DNA of 64,000 nt from Glycomyces xiaoerkulensis (GCF_002798405.1 NZ_PGGV01000033.1:303680-367679), one strand, 5' to 3'. Positions 40,914 through 50,106 are shown, counted from the stretch's first letter. Notes: generated by a model not told the origin, from the letters alone. Numbers and translations: made by a program.

Positions 40914-42323
40914 TTATTCGTGATCATTGCTGATCGAATCGGATGTTTCGCTCTCCGCCCGTGGTGGGCTGGAGTCCTGGACCGGCAGTCTGGTCCGTCG
41001 GCGATCGGCCCGTTCCTGGATGATCTGCCTCACCCGCGCGTGCGGAGTCCACAGGGAGATGTCGGGGTCTCCGTCTCGTTCCAGGACGTTGATCGCTCCG
41101 GCATGGTCTGCATGCCACACCGCCCCGCACTCGGTGCAGTGAAGCCGGTCCCCCGCTCGGCGTCCGAGGACACCGCAGCAGGGGGCGACTTGCGAGGTGT
41201 AGGCAGCGTTGACCAGCCGCAACGCAGAACCTCTGCGTTCCGACACGTTTGCAAGCGCCTCTGCGGTGACGCCTTTGGTCCAGGCGGCGAGGCGGCGGTT
41301 GGTGTGCTTCCCGAACCGGTGCCGAGCGGCGAAGGTCCGGGTCAAGTCTTCGGCGACGATGGTGTGCGCCTTGTCGGTCACAGCGTGTACGGCGTTGAAC
41401 GTCTCGGTCCGAACTTGGTGTTCGAACCTGGTGCGCCTGCGCCGACGTTTGACGATGCCGAGGTTACTGCGCCGGATGCGTTCGGCTTTCGCTCGGTCAC
41501 CGTCGTCGGCGGCGCGTTTGGCGACCGAGTGGATCTTGGCGCGTCGGGCGTTCTTGACCCTGAGGTAGTCGGACTCGGCCGAAAGAAGCTTGCCGAGACT
41601 GGTGCCCAGGTGGTGCCCGTCGGAGTCGGTCAGGACCTCGGTGTAGCCCTTGTCCACACCGATCGTCGCTGCGCCGACCGGTCGCCTGCTGGAGGGAATC
41701 TCGGCGGCGTCGATCGCGTAATGCACCTCGAGGCGGCCATCGCGGAGGATTACCCGCAGCGTCCCGGTCGGCGCAACCGTGGTACCCAGGGGGATCTTCA
41801 CCGTGCTGCGGCGCTCCAGGCCCGGAATCGCGAGCCACACGTTGCCGCCGTCGGTGAGCGTGTACGTCTTGAACTGGTCGGAGCGGACGATGATCTGGTT
41901 CGTGATGCGGGTGCGTGAGCGGCGCCAGCAGCGGCGCATGACCCTGCGCAGGAACGGGTCAGTCGTCCAGGTGTCGCACTTGAGCGCGGTGTACAGGCGT
42001 TTGCGTTCGGCCTCGTCGCCGGTCCGGCGGTGGATGGCCTGCCGCGCCCGGGTTTTCGCGGCCTCGCAGTGCGCGGTGATATCGGCCACCGCGTCGCGCA
42101 CGGTCTCCTTCCACGCGTTCGCCAGCACCCCGAAGCCATCGGCGGTGCCATCGCGCATCCACCGGTCCCGGATGGCGCGGCCACCGACACCCACGCCCTG
42201 CACCGACCCGTACTCGCGCCACACCTTCGCCCGGACCACCCCGAGCCTCCGCGCCTGCTCGACCAACTGGGCGTACTTGCCCGGGTTGAGCCCGGCACTG
42301 TAGGCGATGCGAGTGACCTTCAC
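40914..42323 (-). CDS. tnpB: TnpB RNA-guided nuclease of an IS607-type element
   Basis: 469 residues. RuvC catalytic Asp224 (IGVDKGYTEVLTD), Glu325 (VAEDLT) and Asp406 (HADHAGAINVLE) are all present. A zinc finger is formed by Cys382/383 and Cys396/399. The N-terminal wedge/REC-like half appears complete. TnpB cuts DNA guided by an RNA from the element's 3' end, helping the element persist. GTG 42323 follows GGGAGGT and overlaps the recombinase stop by four bases. Apparently functional although its recombinase partner is damaged. Confidence 0.88.
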   Translation of the reverse strand: MKVTRIAYSAGLNPGKYAQLVEQARRLGVVRAKVWREYGSVQGVGVGGRAIRDRWMRDGTADGFGVLANAWKETVRDAVADITAHCEAAKTRARQAIHRRTGDEAERKRLYTALKCDTWTTDPFLRRVMRRCWRRSRTRITNQIIVRSDQFKTYTLTDGGNVWLAIPGLERRSTVKIPLGTTVAPTGTLRVILRDGRLEVHYAIDAAEIPSSRRPVGAATIGVDKGYTEVLTDSDGHHLGTSLGKLLSAESDYLRVKNARRAKIHSVAKRAADDGDRAKAERIRRSNLGIVKRRRRRTRFEHQVRTETFNAVHAVTDKAHTIVAEDLTRTFAARHRFGKHTNRRLAAWTKGVTAEALANVSERRGSALRLVNAAYTSQVAPCCGVLGRRAGDRLHCTECGAVWHADHAGAINVLERDGDPDISLWTPHARVRQIIQERADRRRTRLPVQDSSPPRAESETSDSISNDHE

Positions 42324-42850
42324 CGCTGACCTCCCGACAGCTCGTCGTTCAAGGTCTGCTCGTAGCCGCGCAGCCGGTGCAGGCGGCACGAGAACGTGTG
42401 CACGATAGCCAACAGGTCCTCCACGAGCTCCTGGTGCGGCGACAGCGACTCGTCGTTGACGACGGTAATCCGGCAGCAGTGCTGTGCCGCGATGTGCTCC
42501 AGGTAGTCGTAGCCGAACCGGGCGATCCGGTCTTGGTGCGCCATCAGGACGTGTCCGATCAGGCCGTCCTCGATCCGGTTCTTCAACTCCAGCAGCTTCC
42601 TGCGGCGCAGGTCCATGCCGTCGCCGATCTCGCTGACCCACTGGTCGACAGCGATGCCCTGCCAAAGGCAGAAGGATTCCTTGGCCGCGACCTGCGAGGC
42701 GAGGTCCTCCTGCTGGCCCGGGGAGGAGCCGGGATGGATCTCGGTGTAGTCGGGAAGCCGCTGGCCGAGCAGGTCGCAATAGAGCTCCGTGGCGAGCTTC
42801 GGGTCGTCCTGCAGCAGTCTCAGCGGCGTCTCGTGTTCGTAGGTGACCAC
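42320..42850 (-). pseudogene. Chimeric ORF: Rpn-like N-terminus fused to IS607 serine-recombinase catalytic domain
   Basis: 176 codons. Residues 1-38 (TYEHETPLRLLQDDP...LPDYTEI) look like the start of an Rpn-like protein. From about 40 the frame continues as an IS607 TnpA catalytic domain (GSSPGQQEDLASQVA; IAVDQWVSEIGDG; AHQDRIARFGYDYLE; ELVEDLLAIVHTFSCRL). The MerR-like HTH and the catalytic Arg of the YARVSS motif are missing, although the Ser pair (42-43) remains. The start is inferred as GTG 42850, since TACGTT ends six bases upstream on that strand, presumably the old Rpn promoter. Confidence 0.7.
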
Positions 42851-42940
42851 CGGCTCAACGTAGGTTCCGGTGGCCGTCGCGCCCTGCAATGACACCGGCG
42901 GGTCGTTGTCCGGTTCCCGACAGTGCGGACCGATGCTTCG

Positions 42941-43690
42941 TCAGGTGTTGCGCGCCAGGAAGTCCGCGGTCGTCTCGACCAGTCGCTCGCGCGCGGCGAC
43001 GGTTTCGAAGGCGTGGCCGACCGCCTCGAACCGGTGCTCCTCGAGCCGGTCGTCGTACAGCTCCCGGTAGCGCTCGATGACATCGTCGGTGATGAGGTCG
43101 TCGGCCGTGCCGCTCGCCATCAGGGCCGGCCCGTCGTGCCCGGCGGCATCGGCCCACGGATCGATCCCGAACGCGTCGTCGAGGAAGCGCCGGTGGATCG
43201 GCTTCCCGCCCAGGTCGAAGAACCCGTGCTCGGCGACCGCGGTCCAGCGGTGGTCCTCCTCCGGCTTGTTCGCGGCCGCCGCCTTCGCCGCGGGCGCCCA
43301 CAGCGCCAGCGATGGGAACCGGAGCCGGGCGGCCACCAGCGAGGCGGTCAGTCCTCCGAGGCTCATGCCCATGAGCGCCATCCGCTCGGCCTCGACCGCT
43401 TGGTGCGCCGCGACCGCCTCGACGGCTGCCTGGGCCTGCTCGACCTGGTCGGATACGGTCAGATCGGCGAAGTCGCCGTCCGAGTCGCCGTGACCGGCGA
43501 AGTCGAACCGGTAGGCCGCCAGTCCGCGCTCGGTCAGGCTCCGAGCGAGGTCGACGAAGACGTTCCCGAACTCCATCCGATTGCCGCCGAACCCGTGGCA
43601 CAGGACCACGGCCGGGGCGGGGGAGGATCCGGGCAGGTGCAGCACGCCTCGGAGGGTGCGTCCGGCGTGGGTGAGGTCGAGGGTCTCCAT
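42941..43690 (-). CDS. Alpha/beta hydrolase (esterase-like)
   Basis: 249 residues. Oxyanion region LCHGFGGNRMEFG, nucleophile Ser in GMSLGG, and a C-terminal Asp/His (GTADDLIT; VGHAFE) complete the triad. Resembles feruloyl/cinnamoyl esterase-type hydrolases; substrate unknown. TAGGTT ends seven bases before the ATG on the minus strand, suggesting leaderless transcription. Confidence 0.88.
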   Translation of the reverse strand: METLDLTHAGRTLRGVLHLPGSSPAPAVVLCHGFGGNRMEFGNVFVDLARSLTERGLAAYRFDFAGHGDSDGDFADLTVSDQVEQAQAAVEAVAAHQAVEAERMALMGMSLGGLTASLVAARLRFPSLALWAPAAKAAAANKPEEDHRWTAVAEHGFFDLGGKPIHRRFLDDAFGIDPWADAAGHDGPALMASGTADDLITDDVIERYRELYDDRLEEHRFEAVGHAFETVAARERLVETTADFLARNT

Positions 43691-43713
43691 GCCGGTGAAC
43701 CTAGCAGCCGCAC

Positions 43714-43750
43714 CGCTTCGGGCGGCCGTCGCCGACCGCCGCCCGAAGCG
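43714..43750 (-). terminator. Hairpin after the ABC-2 permease
   Basis: CGCTTCGGGCGGC (43714-43726) pairs with 43738-43750 (13 bp, 11-base loop), just past the permease stop on the minus strand. Confidence 0.65.
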
Positions 43751-43757
43751 CGGCCCG

Positions 43758-44525
43758 TCACGTCCGGGGCTGCCACCGGAACAGTCGGGCCGCCGCCCAA
43801 CACACCGCCGCGGCCACCGCCGCGCCGATCACGACCGGCCACACCACCTCGCCGACCCAGTCGGCCGGGCCGTCCCAGCCTGCCCGCGCCAGCGCCGTCG
43901 GCGCTCCGCCGGGCACCAGCAGCGCCAGCGGCCCCAGCGATTCCGGTTCGCTCGTCTGCACCCACGACATGCCGATCATCAGCAGCACGAAGCCCGGCAT
44001 GATCGTGTACTGCGCGGCCTCCGGCGTGGAGGTGAACGCCGCGGTCAGGAACGCGAAGCCGACCATGGTCACCGAAGCCAATGCGAACGCCGCCGCCAGC
44101 AGCACCGGCGCGGCCGGGACCGAACCGTGCACCGCCCCGGCCGCGGCGTACACCAGCACCGTCTGGAGACCCGTCAGCGCCACCAGCGGCACCGTCAGTC
44201 CGGCGACGATCCCGGTCGTCGAGGCCGGGGAGGTCCGCAGCCGCTTGAGGTAGTGCTGCCGCCGCCGCGAGGCGAGGGTCATCGTGCCGGTCGCGTACAC
44301 CCCGAACAGTTGCAGGAACATCAACTGCATCGCCGCCAGCGCCCCCGGCGCCCCGACCAGGTATCCGACCTCGAAGAAGATCAGCGCCAGCCCGAACGCC
44401 AGCGGCAGCGTCGCGGCCGACAGCAGCGCCGTCCGGTTCCGGATGATCAGGCGGGTCTCGGCGCGCGCCAGCGGCCACCAGGCCGGTCCCGGCCGGCGGA
44501 CCGGTTTTTTCTCCACAGTGGTCAT
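43758..44525 (-). CDS. ABC-2 type permease
   Basis: 255 residues with about six hydrophobic segments, starting after a 25-residue cytoplasmic lead. ABC-2 membrane fold of small drug or lipid exporters. One base separates it from the ATPase gene upstream, so both are one operon. It probably answers to the divergent two-component system. Confidence 0.88.
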   Translation of the reverse strand: MTTVEKKPVRRPGPAWWPLARAETRLIIRNRTALLSAATLPLAFGLALIFFEVGYLVGAPGALAAMQLMFLQLFGVYATGTMTLASRRRQHYLKRLRTSPASTTGIVAGLTVPLVALTGLQTVLVYAAAGAVHGSVPAAPVLLAAAFALASVTMVGFAFLTAAFTSTPEAAQYTIMPGFVLLMIGMSWVQTSEPESLGPLALLVPGGAPTALARAGWDGPADWVGEVVWPVVIGAAVAAAVCWAAARLFRWQPRT

Positions 44526-44526
44526 G

Positions 44527-45474
44527 TCAGTGCTCCCGTCCGGATGCGAGTTCGGCGAACACCTCGTCGAGCGAGGCCGGCTGCGCCCTCAGGCCCTCCA
44601 GTGCGATGCCCTGGAAATCGGCCCACGTCAGCAGGCGGTGCAGGTCGTGCTGCAGTTCGTCGGTGCGGATCGTCAGCCGCCCGTCGGCCAGCTCCGGACG
44701 GCCGTCGAGGACCGGCAGGTCCAGTCCGGTGACCGCCCGCGGCAGGCGGGCGCCGATCACCGCCTCGTGTTCGGCGGTGACCTCCTCGACGGTGCCGAAC
44801 CGCACCACCGATCCGGCGTCCATGATCGCGACCCGGTCGGCCAGCTCGGTGGCCTCCTCGAGGTAGTGCGTGGTCAGCAGGACCGCCGTCCCGGTCTCGG
44901 TCAGTTCGCGCAGCAGCCTCCAGGCGGTGCGGCGCGAGGCCGGGTCGAGGCCCGTGGTCGGCTCGTCGGCGAACAGCACCCGCGGCCTTACCGCCAGCGC
45001 CATCGCCAGGTCCAGGCGGCGCCGCTCGCCGCCCGAGAGCGACTCGATCCGCTTGGACGCGCCGGCGGACAGGTCGACCCGTTCCAGCATTGCGTCCGGG
45101 TCGCTGCCTCGCCCGTGCAGGTCGTTCCACAGCCGCAGCGTCTCGATCGCGGTCAGTTCGTCGGCGAAGCCGCTCTCCTGGCCGATCACGGCCACCTCGG
45201 TGGCCAGCTCGCGCCGGTGCTCGGCCGGGTCGCGGCCCAGCACGCGGACGGTGCCGCCGTCGGGGCGGCGGGCCCCGCTGCAGGCGTCGACCGCGGTGGT
45301 CTTCCCGGCGCCGTTGGTGCCCAGGAGCGCGAGCAGTTCGCCGTCGGTCACCTCGATCGATACCCGGTCGACGGCGGTGAACGTGCCGTACCGGCAGGTG
45401 AGGTCCTCGACCGCCACCGCCGAGTCCACTGTGCGGCCGGTGTCGGCCGCTCGCGTTCGCGTTGCAGTGCTCAT
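44527..45474 (-). CDS. ABC transporter ATP-binding protein
   Basis: 315 residues. Walker A LLGTNGAGKTTAVD, Q-loop VIGQESGF, signature LSGGERRRLDLA, Walker B LFADEPTTGLDP and the switch His TTHYLEEA; a C-terminal ~90-residue extension as in DrrA-type exporters. ATG 45474 is the first start compatible with the domain; upstream in-frame codons overlap the divergent regulatory region. Confidence 0.9.
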   Translation of the reverse strand: MSTATRTRAADTGRTVDSAVAVEDLTCRYGTFTAVDRVSIEVTDGELLALLGTNGAGKTTAVDACSGARRPDGGTVRVLGRDPAEHRRELATEVAVIGQESGFADELTAIETLRLWNDLHGRGSDPDAMLERVDLSAGASKRIESLSGGERRRLDLAMALAVRPRVLFADEPTTGLDPASRRTAWRLLRELTETGTAVLLTTHYLEEATELADRVAIMDAGSVVRFGTVEEVTAEHEAVIGARLPRAVTGLDLPVLDGRPELADGRLTIRTDELQHDLHRLLTWADFQGIALEGLRAQPASLDEVFAELASGREH

Positions 45475-45553
45475 GGATCCAGCGTGGCCGCCGGGCCGCG
45501 GCCCCGGTAGTGCCGAAACCGCACCGGCCGGTGTGGGAATGTACTCGGCGGCG

Positions 45554-45567
45554 ATGACTTTTGTCAT
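45554..45567. promoter_or_regulatory. ATGAC-TTTT-GTCAT palindrome between exporter and two-component system
   Basis: A perfect 5+4+5 inverted repeat in the 122-base divergent region, 30 bases before the kinase GTG. Size and place suit a LuxR-type response regulator dimer; binding is inferred. Confidence 0.5.
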
Positions 45568-45596
45568 TTCGGTCCCGCCGGTGGTTCAATCGCCCC

Positions 45597-46763
45597 GTGA
45601 CCTCCGACGCTCCCCCCGCCGAACGCGACCTGGTCCGGTTCCACCGCTACACGTACTGGACGATCCTGGCCTGCGGTCCGCTCGCGCTGTTCATCGGTCT
45701 GGCCTTCCTGGCCGGTGACCGCTCCGACTCGACGGCGCCGCTGGCCGCCTCCGCGGTGCTCATGCTCGCGGCCGTCGGGCTCGCGACCGGCGCGCTGTGG
45801 GCGTTCCTGGAGCGGGCCGGCCGCAAGCGGATCGGCCGACTGGTGATCGCCGGATGGGCCGTCGTCGCCGCCGGTGTCGGGGTCGGCCTGACCGCGGGGA
45901 TCGTCAGCGCCGCCTGGGTGCTGCCGGCGGCGCTGCTGGAGTCGGCCCGGATCCTGCGGGACCGGCGCGGCCGGTACCTCCGGTCCAGCGTGCGGTCGTG
46001 CTCGGTGTTCGCCGCGGTCGGAATCGGGACGGCGGCGGTCGGCCTGGGAAACGTGGGCATCGCGATCATCTGCCTGGTCACCGTCCCGGGGGCCATGGGC
46101 GGCGTGATCGGCCAGTGGTGGTTCTACGAGACCGCCGAACGGCTCGACGACGCCCGCGCCGTCGCCGGTGAGCTGGCCGTGGCCGAGGAGCGGCTGCGGT
46201 TCGCCGCCGAACTGCACGACATCCAGGGCGGCCACCTCCAGGCCATCGCCCTCAAGTCCCAGTTGGCGCGCCGCCTGGTCGGCCGCGATCCGGACCGCGC
46301 CGCCGCCGAGCTCGAACAGGTCGAGGAACTGGCCATGCAGGGGCTCCGCGACACCCGCGAGGTCGTGGCCGGCTACCGCAAGGTCTCCCTGCCCGACGAG
46401 ATCGACTCGGCCGGGAGGGTGCTGCGCTCGGCCGGGATCCAGACGGTCGTGCGCGCCGACGCCCCCCGGCTCGAGGCCGACGCCGAACGGCTGCTGGGCC
46501 TGCTGGTGAGGGAGGCGACCACCAACGTGCTGCGCCACTCCCGGGCCGACGCCGCCGAGCTCACCGTCGCCGCCGACGACGGCGAAGTCCACGTCACCGT
46601 CGCCAACGACGGTTCCGAGGCGGCCGAGGCCGCGCCGGGCAGCGGCATCGCGATGCTGACCGAGCGCTTCACCGAGGCCGGCGGCGCGGTCGAGGCCGCC
46701 CGCGACGGGCACCGGTTCGTCCTCACCGGAGCCCTCCCGCTGCCCGCAGAGGAGCGACCGTGA
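45597..46763 (+). CDS. Sensor histidine kinase (NarL/DesK class)
   Basis: 388 residues, five or so membrane helices (about 22-165), dimerisation helix with phospho-accepting His207 (FAAELHDIQGGHLQA), and an HATPase domain (REATTNVLRHS; GSGIAMLTERF). GTG start, preceded by TTCAAT at six bases. It overlaps the regulator by four bases. Divergent from an ABC exporter, the arrangement of membrane-stress or antibiotic-sensing systems. Confidence 0.9.
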   Translation: MTSDAPPAERDLVRFHRYTYWTILACGPLALFIGLAFLAGDRSDSTAPLAASAVLMLAAVGLATGALWAFLERAGRKRIGRLVIAGWAVVAAGVGVGLTAGIVSAAWVLPAALLESARILRDRRGRYLRSSVRSCSVFAAVGIGTAAVGLGNVGIAIICLVTVPGAMGGVIGQWWFYETAERLDDARAVAGELAVAEERLRFAAELHDIQGGHLQAIALKSQLARRLVGRDPDRAAAELEQVEELAMQGLRDTREVVAGYRKVSLPDEIDSAGRVLRSAGIQTVVRADAPRLEADAERLLGLLVREATTNVLRHSRADAAELTVAADDGEVHVTVANDGSEAAEAAPGSGIAMLTERFTEAGGAVEAARDGHRFVLTGALPLPAEERP

Positions 46764-47365
46764 TCGAACTGCTCATCGCCGACGACGAGACCCTCATCCG
46801 CGACGCACTGGCGGCCCTGCTCGACCTCGAGGACGACATCACCGTGGTCGCCTGCGCCTCCAACGGCGCCGAGGCGGTCGAGCTCGCCGCCGACCGCGAG
46901 CCCGGCATCGCCGTCCTCGACCTGGAGATGCCGCCCCGCGACGGCCTGTGGGCCGCCGAGCGAATCCGGGGCGCGAACCCGGACACGAACGTCATGCTGG
47001 TGACCCGCCACGCCCGGCCCGGGGTGCTGCGCCGCGCGCTCGCCGCCGGCGCGGCCGGGTTCGTCCCCAAGACCACCCCGGCCGAGCAGCTCGCCCGGAT
47101 CATCCGCGACATCGACGCCGGCCGCCGCTACATCGATCCCGAGATCGCCGCCTCGGCGCTGACCGAGGACGAATCGCCGCTCACCCCCAGGGAGCTCGAA
47201 CTCCTGCGCGCCACCAGAGGCGGCGGCAGCATCGACCAGATCGCCGCCGAACTCCACCTGGCCCCGGGCACGGTCCGCAACTACCTGTCGGCCGCGATGC
47301 GCAAACTCGGCAAGCGCAGCCGCCACGCCGCCGCCCAGCACGCCTGGGAGCAGGGCTGGATCTGA
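46760..47365 (+). CDS. LuxR/NarL-family response regulator
   Basis: 201 residues. Receiver with phospho-acceptor Asp54 (AVLDLEMP), conserved acidic DDE at 8-10 and Lys in FVPKTT; C-terminal LuxR HTH ([15 protein letters not shown]...[16 protein letters not shown]). GTG start overlaps the kinase stop. Likely binds the palindrome at 45554 and controls the ABC operon. Confidence 0.92.
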   Translation: MIELLIADDETLIRDALAALLDLEDDITVVACASNGAEAVELAADREPGIAVLDLEMPPRDGLWAAERIRGANPDTNVMLVTRHARPGVLRRALAAGAAGFVPKTTPAEQLARIIRDIDAGRRYIDPEIAASALTEDESPLTPRELELLRATRGGGSIDQIAAELHLAPGTVRNYLSAAMRKLGKRSRHAAAQHAWEQGWI

Positions 47366-47435
47366 TCGGCTCCGGGCCGGGATTCGCCCGGCCCTCCGGG
47401 TAGAGATGAGCGTCACGATCTGGGACCATGAGGGC

Positions 47436-47903
47436 ATGAAGGTTCCCGGCAGCGGCCTGATCAGCGGACTGGCCGCGACCGCGCGCACCGCCACCCGCCG
47501 CGCGGTCACCAGCCAGTACCCCGAGCGGCGGCCCGACCTGCCCGACCGCACCCGCGGCGTCATCGCGCTCCTCGAACCCAACTGCACCTCCTGCATGCTC
47601 TGCGCCCGCGAATGCCCCGACTGGTGCATCTACATCGACTCCCACAAGGAGACCGTCGAGGAGAAAGGGGCCGCCCGGCCGAGGCAGGTCAACGTCCTCG
47701 ACCGGTTCGACATCGACTTCTCGCTGTGCATGTACTGCGGCATCTGCGTCGACGTGTGCCCCTTCGACGCCCTGTTCTGGGCCCCCGACTTCGACTACGC
47801 CGAAGGCGACATCCGCGACCTGCTCCACGACAAGGAGCACCTGGGGGAGTGGATGGACACCGTCCCGGCCTCCTCCCTGCCCGAATCCGGCGGTGACCGG
47901 TGA
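47436..47903 (+). CDS. nuoI: NADH-quinone oxidoreductase subunit I (NuoI-like ferredoxin)
   Basis: 155 residues with two 4Fe-4S motifs, [11 protein letters not shown] and [11 protein letters not shown]. It carries electrons in complex I. ATG 47436 is preferred over 47406: GACCAT ends six bases upstream, and [12 protein letters not shown] matches where homologues begin. It overlaps nuoJ by four bases. No other complex I genes are adjacent. Confidence 0.85.
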   Translation: MKVPGSGLISGLAATARTATRRAVTSQYPERRPDLPDRTRGVIALLEPNCTSCMLCARECPDWCIYIDSHKETVEEKGAARPRQVNVLDRFDIDFSLCMYCGICVDVCPFDALFWAPDFDYAEGDIRDLLHDKEHLGEWMDTVPASSLPESGGDR

Positions 47904-48427
47904 CCCTCGCCGACGTCCTCCTGGCCGCGTTCGGCCTGCTCGCGCTCGGCGCCGCGCTCGCGGTGGTCACCACCCGCCGCATCGTCCGCGCCGGGCTCTG
48001 GCTCGCGGTCGCCTTCGCCGGGATCTCCGGGGCCGCGCTCGTCCTCACCGCCGAGTTCCTCGCCTGGGTCCTGGTCCTCATCTACGTCGGCGCCATCGTG
48101 GTCCTCCTGCTGTTCGCCACCATGCTCACCCGCGCGCCCACCGACCCCTCCGCCGAGCTCGACCGCCGCCGCCTGCCCGGGGCCCTTATCGCCGGCGGCG
48201 CCGGACTCGGCCTCGCCGCGGTCGTCGTCGGCGCCTTCGGCTGGAGCCGCGTCGGCCTTGCCGACCGGGCCGCCGGCGACGCCGCCGCCGTCGGCGAGGA
48301 GATCTTCGCGCACCGGGTCCTGCCGTTCGAGGTGCTGTCCCTGCTGCTGCTGGCCGCCCTCGTCGGCGCCGTCGTCGTCTCCACCAGGGGCGCGGCGGCC
48401 GACGGTCGCGCCACCGAACCGCACTAG
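47900..48427 (+). CDS. nuoJ: NADH-quinone oxidoreductase subunit J-like membrane protein
   Basis: 175 residues, five membrane helices (about 3-20, 27-48, 52-74, 90-110, 140-160), with the conserved [21 protein letters not shown] helix typical of NuoJ. GTG start within the nuoI stop. nuoK-N do not follow; a DUF885 gene with its own promoter does. Confidence 0.85.
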   Translation: MTLADVLLAAFGLLALGAALAVVTTRRIVRAGLWLAVAFAGISGAALVLTAEFLAWVLVLIYVGAIVVLLLFATMLTRAPTDPSAELDRRRLPGALIAGGAGLGLAAVVVGAFGWSRVGLADRAAGDAAAVGEEIFAHRVLPFEVLSLLLLAALVGAVVVSTRGAAADGRATEPH

Positions 48428-48435
48428 CCGCGCGG

Positions 48436-48451
48436 TAAGCTGGCGGCCATG
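48436..48451 (+). promoter_or_regulatory. Leaderless -10 of the DUF885 gene
   Basis: TAAGCT (48436-48441) ends seven bases before ATG 48449, with no ribosome binding site. Confidence 0.5.
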
Positions 48452-50095
48452 ACCACACCCGTCTTCGCGCTGGCCGACGAGTACATCACCTCGTACGCCC
48501 GGCTGCACCCACTGTCCGCCGGCATGATCGGCATCAGCGGCGACTTCGGCTTCGCCTCCGACCTCGGACCCGACGGGGAGCAGCAGCGCGCCCAACTCGC
48601 ACGCGACGCCCTCGCCCGACTGCGGGCACTCGAGTCGACCGGCCCCGCCGACGACCTCGCCCGCCTCCACATGGCCGAGCGGCTCGAAGCCCAACTGGCG
48701 CTCCACGACGCCGGCGAATGGCGCCGCGGCCTGCGCGTCCCCTACGGCATCCTGCAGCTCCTGTGCTCGTACGTGGCGCTCGCACCGCGCGGCACCGAAG
48801 AGCAGTGGCGCACCACCGCCGCCCGGATGCGCGCCGTCCCCGAGATGCTCGCCACCTGGCGCCGGACCATGGACGCCGGCATCGAGGCCGGACAGACCGT
48901 CGCCCTCCGGCAGGCGATCGAAGGCGCCGCCCAGGCCCGCCGCAACGCCGACTCGCGCGTATTCGACCGGCGGGTCGCCGAATACGGCGACGGCCCCCAG
49001 ACCCGCGACCTCGAACAGGCCGCCGAGGCCGCCTACGGCGCCTTCGCCGCGGCCGCCGACTACCTCGAGCACGACTACGCTCCGCACGCCGAACCGTCCG
49101 ACGCCGTCGGCGCCGAGCGCTACCTCCTGCACGCCCGCCACACCCTCGGCGCCGACCTCGACCCGGCCGACGCCTACGACTGGGGCTGGGCCGAACTCCA
49201 CCGCCTCGAGGCCGAGATGGCCGCCGAAGCCGCGAAGATCCTGCCCGGCGCCGGACTCGACGAGGTCGTCGCCCACCTGGACCGCGCCGCCCCGCTGACC
49301 GACGCCGACGCCTACCTCGACTGGCTCACCGAACGCCACCACCGCGCGCTCGAAGAACTCGACGGCGTCCACTTCGACATCGACCCCCGCCTGATGCGAC
49401 TCGACGTCGAACTCGTCCACGGCTCTTCGGCCGGGTCGGCCTACTACACCGGACCCAGCGAAGACCTCTCCCGCCCCGGACGCACCTGGTGGCCCGTCGC
49501 CGAACGCGAGCAGTTCGCCGTCTGGAGCGAACTGACCACCGTCTTCCACGAAGGCGTCCCCGGACACCACCTCCAGATCGGGCAGGCCAAGGTCGCCGGG
49601 GACCGGCTCAGCCGCTTCGCCAAGCTCCACGGCAGCGTGCCCGGCCACGCCGAAGGATGGGCGCTGTACGCCGAACGGCTCGCCGACGAACTCGGATGGC
49701 ACGCCGACCCCGCCACCCGCCTGGGCATGCTCAAGGCCTCGGCGATGCGCGCCGCCCGCGTCGTCATCGACATCGGCTGGCACCTGGACCTGCCGCTGCC
49801 GGCCGCCGACGCGGCCCGGCACGGCGAACGCTGGAACTTCGAGACGGCCCTGGAGGTCCTGCGCGAGCGCGGCCGCATCGCCGCCCACCGGGCCCGCCCC
49901 GAGATCGTCCGCTACGCCGGGTGGCCCGGCCAGGCCATCTGCTACAAGCTCGGCGAACGCGCCTGGATCGCCGCGCGCGAGGAGGCCAAGGCCCGCGCCG
50001 GATCCGACTTCGACCTCAAGACCTGGCACACCGAGGCCCTGGATCTCGGGCCGATCGGGCTCGGCAACCTCGCGGCGGTGCTGGCCGGACGCTGA
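48449..50095 (+). CDS. DUF885 family protein (putative zinc metallopeptidase)
   Basis: 548 residues, all-helical. Near residue 367 the motif HEGVPGHH is the HEXXXGHH-type zinc site of the DUF885 clan, followed about 25 residues on by HAEGWALYAERL, which would supply the third ligand. No signal peptide, so cytoplasmic. Probably a peptidase, with substrate unknown. Convergent with the CHAD gene. Confidence 0.85.
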   Translation: MTTPVFALADEYITSYARLHPLSAGMIGISGDFGFASDLGPDGEQQRAQLARDALARLRALESTGPADDLARLHMAERLEAQLALHDAGEWRRGLRVPYGILQLLCSYVALAPRGTEEQWRTTAARMRAVPEMLATWRRTMDAGIEAGQTVALRQAIEGAAQARRNADSRVFDRRVAEYGDGPQTRDLEQAAEAAYGAFAAAADYLEHDYAPHAEPSDAVGAERYLLHARHTLGADLDPADAYDWGWAELHRLEAEMAAEAAKILPGAGLDEVVAHLDRAAPLTDADAYLDWLTERHHRALEELDGVHFDIDPRLMRLDVELVHGSSAGSAYYTGPSEDLSRPGRTWWPVAEREQFAVWSELTTVFHEGVPGHHLQIGQAKVAGDRLSRFAKLHGSVPGHAEGWALYAERLADELGWHADPATRLGMLKASAMRAARVVIDIGWHLDLPLPAADAARHGERWNFETALEVLRERGRIAAHRARPEIVRYAGWPGQAICYKLGERAWIAAREEAKARAGSDFDLKTWHTEALDLGPIGLGNLAAVLAGR

Positions 50096-50106
50096 CGGAC
50101 GGGCCG

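Larger units (their letters stand above)
40648..42850 (-). mobile_element. IS607-type element remnant inserted in an Rpn-like gene
   Basis: An IS607-style pair (serine recombinase fragment then tnpB, overlapping by four bases) lies between the first ~38 codons and last ~80 codons of an Rpn-like gene, all on the minus strand. The recombinase has lost its DNA-binding N-terminus and the host gene its catalytic middle, so a deletion accompanied or followed insertion. Exact element ends are not visible, because IS607 elements lack terminal repeats. Confidence 0.65.

Noticed and set aside
45475-45567. Upstream start (45567) for the exporter ATPase
   Set aside because: It would translate through the divergent palindrome and add 31 residues unlike any ABC domain; ATG 45474 fits the family.
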